The notes under the pieces were generated by a model. It was not told where the DNA came from and did not search any database. It saw only the letters and a list, made by a program, of their open reading frames with translations. A stretch of 64,000 bases of DNA from Saccharopolyspora endophytica (GTDB lineage Bacteria > Actinomycetota > Actinomycetes > Mycobacteriales > Pseudonocardiaceae): assembly GCF_018070075.1 (NCBI RefSeq), contig NZ_JAGPXE010000011.1, positions 62,001 to 126,000 of the forward strand, in the 5' to 3' direction. How positions within the stretch are numbered: position 1 is the stretch's first letter; every line of letters begins with the position of its first letter. A program made the position numbers and the translations under genes. Positions 59,893 through 64,000 of this stretch are shown piece after piece.

Positions 59893-60993
59893 ATGAGTGA
59901 CCAACCCGCGCTCGCAGGTGGATCGGATCGTCGGCGGGCTGGGATCGCTGCCGTGACCGACACCGCCGACGAGGCACCGACAACCCGCGCGGGCAACACG
60001 ACCATCGGGGCCGCCGCCGTGCTGACCGCCGCGGCGCTGTGGGGCACCGTCGGCCCCGCCCAGGTCCTGGCCGCTTCCGCCGCCGACCCCGGCGCACTGG
60101 GAGTCGCGAGGTTGCTCCTGGGCGGGCTCGGGCTCGCGCTGTTCTGCCGGCGACCCGCTGCCTGGCGTGCTGTGATGCGCCGGGACGTGATCGGCTGGGT
60201 GTTCCTCGCGGCGCTGGCCACCGGGGTGTACCAGATCGCGTTCATGCACGCCGTCGACGAGCTCGGCGCGGCTCTCGGCACGACCATCGCGCTCGGCGTC
60301 GCACCGATCACCACCGGCCTGTGCGCGCACTGGTGGGCCCGTGAGCACCTCACCCTCGGCTGGACCCTCGGCACCGTCGCTGCGGTAGCCGGGTGCGTCG
60401 TCCTGCTCAACCCGTGGGGAGCCGAGCGGATCAGCGCCACCGGTGTCGGCATCGCGCTGATCTCCGGGAGCTGCTACGGCGTCTACACCGTCGCGGCGAA
60501 GCGATTCCTCCAAGCGGGCGCGCCCGCTCTTCCCGCCACCACCATCACCCTGCTCATCGCCGGCATCGCGCTGTCACCACTGCTGTGGCTGCACGGCGGC
60601 CACCTCACCGACGCCAACTCGTTGCTGCTCATCGCCTGGATCGCGCTCGCCGGCACCACGACCGCCTACGCGGCCTTCGTCCACGGCCTGCACCGCACCA
60701 CCGCGCCCACCGCCGGAACCCTGAGCCTCGCCGAGCCGCTCCTGTCCGCAGTGCTCGGCGTGCTCGTCCTGCACGAACGGCTCTCGCTACCCGCAACCCT
60801 CGGATGCCTCATCCTCCTGGCCGGCCTGGCGACGGTCACCCTCGTCGATGCCCGACCTCGCAGCACCCGTGGCCGTGACACCGGCCGGCGAGCTGAACGC
60901 CGGATGGCGCAGGCGATGGTCGCGCGGAGCGGACCAGGTGCCCCGCCGCGCAGCACGAGCACCCGGATGCCCGAGGGACCTCCGAGCAGCTGA
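59893..60993 (+). CDS. EamA/DMT-family transporter
   Basis: The 366-residue protein has ten predicted membrane segments from about residue 35 to 310 in two repeats, each with the EamA pattern (AALWGTVGPAQVLAAS, and later SGSCYGVYTVAAKRFL). A basic tail follows. ATG 59893 is preceded by GAGAGG; a GTG 20 codons later is possible. Divergent from Lrp, so it likely exports an amino acid or related metabolite. Confidence 0.88.
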   Translation: MSDQPALAGGSDRRRAGIAAVTDTADEAPTTRAGNTTIGAAAVLTAAALWGTVGPAQVLAASAADPGALGVARLLLGGLGLALFCRRPAAWRAVMRRDVIGWVFLAALATGVYQIAFMHAVDELGAALGTTIALGVAPITTGLCAHWWAREHLTLGWTLGTVAAVAGCVVLLNPWGAERISATGVGIALISGSCYGVYTVAAKRFLQAGAPALPATTITLLIAGIALSPLLWLHGGHLTDANSLLLIAWIALAGTTTAYAAFVHGLHRTTAPTAGTLSLAEPLLSAVLGVLVLHERLSLPATLGCLILLAGLATVTLVDARPRSTRGRDTGRRAERRMAQAMVARSGPGAPPRSTSTRMPEGPPSS

Positions 60994-61025
60994 CTTCCGC
61001 CGTGACCGCCCGATAGGCTCCCGGC

Positions 61026-62285
61026 ATGGGCGTGAGCGCGGGCGGGTCGGCAGGCGTTCCCGAGCCCGTGGCGACCGAGATGCGCCGCACCGCCGCCGAA
61101 CTGCTGGGACACGTCTCGTCGTACGCCGACGACATGCTCGACTACATCCTCGAACGCATTCCGGAAGCCGGGGCTGACGACGATCTCCTCGGGCTGACGC
61201 TCGGGTCCTGCTCGTCGAACCTGGAGGCCGCGCTATCCATGGTGCGCCACGGGATCGACGTGAGCGCCGCGACCGCGCCGGTCACCGCCCTCGAGCACGC
61301 GCGGGCGATGGCCGCGCGCGGCTACAGCGTCGACGTGATGCTGCGCTTCTACCGGACCGGTCACGCCTACTTCAGCGAGCGCGTCCTGGCCGGGCTGTCC
61401 GATCTCGTGAGCGACCCGGCTCTCGCGCTCGCGGTGGTGGCCGGCCTGCAGCGCTACGCGTTCGCCTACATCGACCGCATCTCCAGCGAGGTCGCCGCCG
61501 AGTACGTCGCCGAGCTCGAGCGGATGCAGAACCGGGCGCGCGCGGCCCGGACCGATGCGGTGCGCGGGTTGATCGCCGGCGATCACCTCGACCTCCGGCG
61601 CGCCGAGCTGACCTTGTCCCACCGGCTCACCGGGTGGCAGACCGCGTTCCTCTGCTGGACCGATCGCGAGGACGCCGACCTCGTGGGTCTCGGCACGGCG
61701 ATCGGCAAACACCTCGGTTCACCTCATCCCCTGCTCGTCCCGGACGGCGCGCAGGCGCTGTGGGGCTGGGTGTCCACCACGCGCGCTCCCGAGGTGACGG
61801 CCGAGGAGATCGCGCGGCTGTCCGAGCGGGTCCCCGAGACCGTCCGGATCACCATCGGGACGCCGGCGCAGGGCGCTCAGGGCTTTCGCAGCTCCCACGC
61901 CCAGGCGCAGCGGGGCCGTCGGATCGTCGAACTCGCCGACCGGGCCTCTCCGGTGACCTCGTACCCCGACATCGCGTTGGTCGACACGATGAGCGGCGAT
62001 CTGGACCTCGCCCGCGGGTTCGTCGCGGCCGAGCTCGGCGCCTTGGCCGTCCTGGGGCAGCGGGAGGACGAGGAACGACGGGCGATGCTGGCGGTGCTCG
62101 ACGCGCAGGGAGGACTCGCGGCGGCAGCCGAGGAGCTGGGGGTGCATCGCAACACCGTGCTCCAGCGCGTCCGGCGAGCCGAGGAACGGCGCGGGCGTGC
62201 TGCGAACGAGCGCGTTGCCGAGCTGCACGCTGCGTTGCGCCTCGTGCACGCGCTCGGCCCGGTGGTGCTGGTGCCGAAGGCCTAG
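61026..62285 (+). CDS. PucR/CdaR-type transcriptional regulator
   Basis: The 419-residue protein has a long sensory N-terminal part and the PucR C-terminal HTH: LAAAAEELGVHRNTVLQRVRRAEE (about 358-381), the typical HxNTVxYRLxR form. The N-terminal half (about 20-160) is the helical domain common to RsbRD/PucR-like regulators. It lies just before a desaturase-reductase fusion (87 bases), which it probably activates. Confidence 0.88.
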   Translation: MGVSAGGSAGVPEPVATEMRRTAAELLGHVSSYADDMLDYILERIPEAGADDDLLGLTLGSCSSNLEAALSMVRHGIDVSAATAPVTALEHARAMAARGYSVDVMLRFYRTGHAYFSERVLAGLSDLVSDPALALAVVAGLQRYAFAYIDRISSEVAAEYVAELERMQNRARAARTDAVRGLIAGDHLDLRRAELTLSHRLTGWQTAFLCWTDREDADLVGLGTAIGKHLGSPHPLLVPDGAQALWGWVSTTRAPEVTAEEIARLSERVPETVRITIGTPAQGAQGFRSSHAQAQRGRRIVELADRASPVTSYPDIALVDTMSGDLDLARGFVAAELGALAVLGQREDEERRAMLAVLDAQGGLAAAAEELGVHRNTVLQRVRRAEERRGRAANERVAELHAALRLVHALGPVVLVPKA

Positions 62286-62372
62286 CGGACTGAACGGCGA
62301 TGTGCTGCGCGCACATCGGCATGGGCTCGGCACCCCTCGCGGGGCGGGTTCGCGGTTCGTACGTTTCGGTCC

Positions 62373-64000
62373 ATGCCAGTGATCACGGAGAAACCCGCAG
62401 CCGTCCCTCACTCGCTCCCCGACCCGGGCGAGAAGGTCCCGACGATCTCGTGGCCCATCGTCGCGATCTTCTCCGGTGCGATCGCGGTGTTCGCCTTCTC
62501 CACGTGGGCGGCGCTGGGCGGCAGGCTGCCCGTCCCGGTCACGGTCCTGCTCAGCGCGATCGCGATCTTCGTGCTCTTCACCGTGCTGCACGACGCCGCG
62601 CACTACTCGGTGAGCACCCGCCGCTGGGTCAACGTGGCCTTCGGCCGGGTCGCGATGCTCTTCGTCTCGCCGCTCATCTCGTTCAAGTCGTTCGCGTTCA
62701 TCCACATCGAGCACCACCGCAACACCAACGACGACGAGAACGACCCCGACCACTTCGTCAGCGGTGCTCCGCTGTGGCAGGTGCCGGTGCGGTTCGCGCT
62801 CATGGACGTGCCGTACCTGTCCTTCCTGGTGCGCAACGTGCGCCGCCGTCCTCGGGCGGAGGTGCTGGAGACGTCGTTCCTGCTCGCGGTGAGCGCCGGT
62901 GTCATCGTCGCGTGCGCTCTCACCGGTGATCTGTGGACGCTGGCGGTGCTGTACCTCATCCCCGAGCGCGTCGCGATGTTCGTCCTGGCCTGGTGGTTCG
63001 ACTGGTTGCCGCACCACGACCTGCAGGACACCCAGCAGCAGAACCGCTACCGCGCCACGCGCAACCGCGTCGGTTCGGAGTGGATCCTCACGCCGTTGCT
63101 GCTCTCGCAGAACTACCACCTCGTCCACCACCTGCACCCCTCGATCCCCTTCCACCGCTACGTCGCCGCGTGGCGACGCAACGAGGAGGCGTACCTGGAG
63201 CGAGAGGCGGCCATCGGCACCGTGTTCGGCCGGCAGTTCGCCCCGGACGAGTACCGCGAGTGGAAGCGGTTGAACGGCAAGCTGACTCGCCTCCTCCCCG
63301 TCCGCGCGCCGAAGCGCTCGACGGCCGGTGCCGCCGAGTTCCACACGCTCCGGGTCGCCCGCGTCGACCGGCTGACCGAGGACAGCGTGCTGGTCGGGTT
63401 CGACGTGCCCGACAACCTGCGCGACCGGTTCTCCTTCGAGCCCGGGCAGCACATCACCCTCCGCGCCGAGCTCGGTGGGGAGACCGTGCGGCGCAACTAC
63501 TCCCTCTGCTCGGCGGCCACCTCCGACGCCCTGGAGATCGCCGTCAAGCACGTCCCCGGCGGCGCGTTCTCCAGCTTCGCGACCGAACAGCTCCAGGCCG
63601 GCGACACCCTCGAGGTGATGACACCGACCGGCTCCTTCGGCACGGAGCTCGACCCGATCGCCAGGAAGAGCTACGTGGCGATCGCTGCCGGGAGCGGGAT
63701 CACCCCGGTGCTCTCGATCCTGCGGACGACGCTCGCCGTCGAACCCGAGAGCGAGTTCACGCTGGTCTACGGCAACCGCGACGCAGCAGGCACGATGTTC
63801 CGCCACGAGCTGGACGACCTGGAGACCCGCTACGCGGACCGGCTCGCAGTCGTCCACGTCCGCTCCCGCGATCCCCGGCACCCGGAACACCTGCGCGGTC
63901 GCATCGATCGCACGAAGCTCGAGTCCTGGCTACCCGACGCGGTCGATGACTGGTTCCTGTGCGGACCGGTCGAGATGGTGACCGGCCTGCACCAGCTGCT
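62373..64000 (+). CDS. Fatty-acid desaturase fused to ferredoxin reductase, partial
   Basis: 542 codons are visible, the gene is cut by the window end. The N-terminal membrane desaturase has the three His boxes HDAAH (about 70-74), HIEHHRNTN (about 110-118) and NYHLVHHLHPSIPFH (about 248-262). From about 325 a ferredoxin-NADP reductase-type domain follows with FSFEPGQHITLRAELGG, RRNYSLCS (FAD-binding RxYS) and AAGSGITPVLSILRT (NAD binding). A C-terminal 2Fe-2S ferredoxin domain is expected beyond the window. The fused design makes a self-sufficient desaturase or hydroxylase. ATG 62373 has a weak ribosome site. Confidence 0.87.
   Translation, partial: MPVITEKPAAVPHSLPDPGEKVPTISWPIVAIFSGAIAVFAFSTWAALGGRLPVPVTVLLSAIAIFVLFTVLHDAAHYSVSTRRWVNVAFGRVAMLFVSPLISFKSFAFIHIEHHRNTNDDENDPDHFVSGAPLWQVPVRFALMDVPYLSFLVRNVRRRPRAEVLETSFLLAVSAGVIVACALTGDLWTLAVLYLIPERVAMFVLAWWFDWLPHHDLQDTQQQNRYRATRNRVGSEWILTPLLLSQNYHLVHHLHPSIPFHRYVAAWRRNEEAYLEREAAIGTVFGRQFAPDEYREWKRLNGKLTRLLPVRAPKRSTAGAAEFHTLRVARVDRLTEDSVLVGFDVPDNLRDRFSFEPGQHITLRAELGGETVRRNYSLCSAATSDALEIAVKHVPGGAFSSFATEQLQAGDTLEVMTPTGSFGTELDPIARKSYVAIAAGSGITPVLSILRTTLAVEPESEFTLVYGNRDAAGTMFRHELDDLETRYADRLAVVHVRSRDPRHPEHLRGRIDRTKLESWLPDAVDDWFLCGPVEMVTGLHQL

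Noticed and set aside
61719-63890. Open minus-strand frame of about 720 codons opposite PucR and the desaturase
   Set aside because: Low-complexity Arg/Gly/Asp/Val composition and antisense to two genes with clear motifs.
1-64000. tRNA, rRNA, CRISPR arrays, insertion sequences and attachment sites
   Set aside because: None could be recognised by eye; no repeat-spacer structure or transposase motif was seen.

Overview
The window is very GC-rich, densely coded and rich in GTG starts, 4-base stop/start overlaps (ATGA, GTGA) and purine-rich ribosome sites. Together with a histidine-utilisation cluster of actinobacterial type, UdgX, DUF2188/DUF2267/DUF6480 proteins, S-adenosyl methyltransferase of the DUF574 type, a PucR regulator and a SpoIIE/STAS/HATPase partner-switching set, this points to a high-GC actinomycete chromosome, probably of the Pseudonocardiales (a Saccharopolyspora-like genome is my best guess; inference only). 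I see no transposase, phage gene, CRISPR array, rRNA or tRNA.

Layout. 1-5.5 kb: a secreted glycerophosphodiester phosphodiesterase, a quinone-oxidoreductase-like enzyme divergent from a TetR regulator, a thioesterase-like protein, a HAD dehalogenase and a DUF574 methyltransferase. 5.6-13.5 kb: a hut (histidine degradation) cluster, hutG-hutU on the minus strand, a GntR/UTRA and an IclR regulator, then a permease and hutH on the plus strand; hutI is absent. 13.6-21.9 kb: ArsR/SRPBCC pair, metallo-beta-lactamase-fold hydrolase, SDR, hemerythrin, patatin, and a partner-switching trio (GAF-SpoIIE phosphatase, STAS antagonist, HATPase anti-sigma). 22-30.5 kb and 35.3-42.3 kb: two glycan operons (plus a tandem glycosyltransferase block) containing all activities for ADP-D-glycero-D-manno-heptose synthesis (GmhA, HldE, GmhB), two GT9 heptosyltransferase-like proteins, other glycosyltransferases, a NodU/CmcH carbamoyltransferase, UDP-glucose dehydrogenase and a UDP-xylose synthase-like enzyme. 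42.6-58.2 kb: phosphoglycerate-dehydrogenase/DUF1015 pair, phospholipase D, small membrane and acidic proteins, ProP-like MFS transporter, UdgX, an orphan ectoine synthase, GH172, a second MBL-fold hydrolase, an unusual molybdopterin oxidoreductase and a Rieske/DUF2231 protein. 58.5-64 kb: OsmC, Lrp-EamA pair, PucR regulator and a desaturase fused to a ferredoxin reductase that runs off the window.

The most interesting pattern is regulatory. At least five genes or operons carry, 37-237 bases upstream of the start, a motif GTTT-N14-17-GGGTA(A/C/G) that matches the known promoter type of the actinobacterial SigB/SigF stress sigma factors, and several more carry close variants. The targets include both heptose-glycan operons, both MBL hydrolases, UdgX and the orphan ectoine synthase. 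Since the same window encodes a SpoIIE phosphatase, a STAS antagonist and an anti-sigma kinase-like protein, I infer a large stress-sigma-controlled locus that remodels the cell surface with a carbamoylated heptose-containing glycan and adds DNA repair and osmolyte functions. All functions are predicted from sequence by eye; no database search was run.
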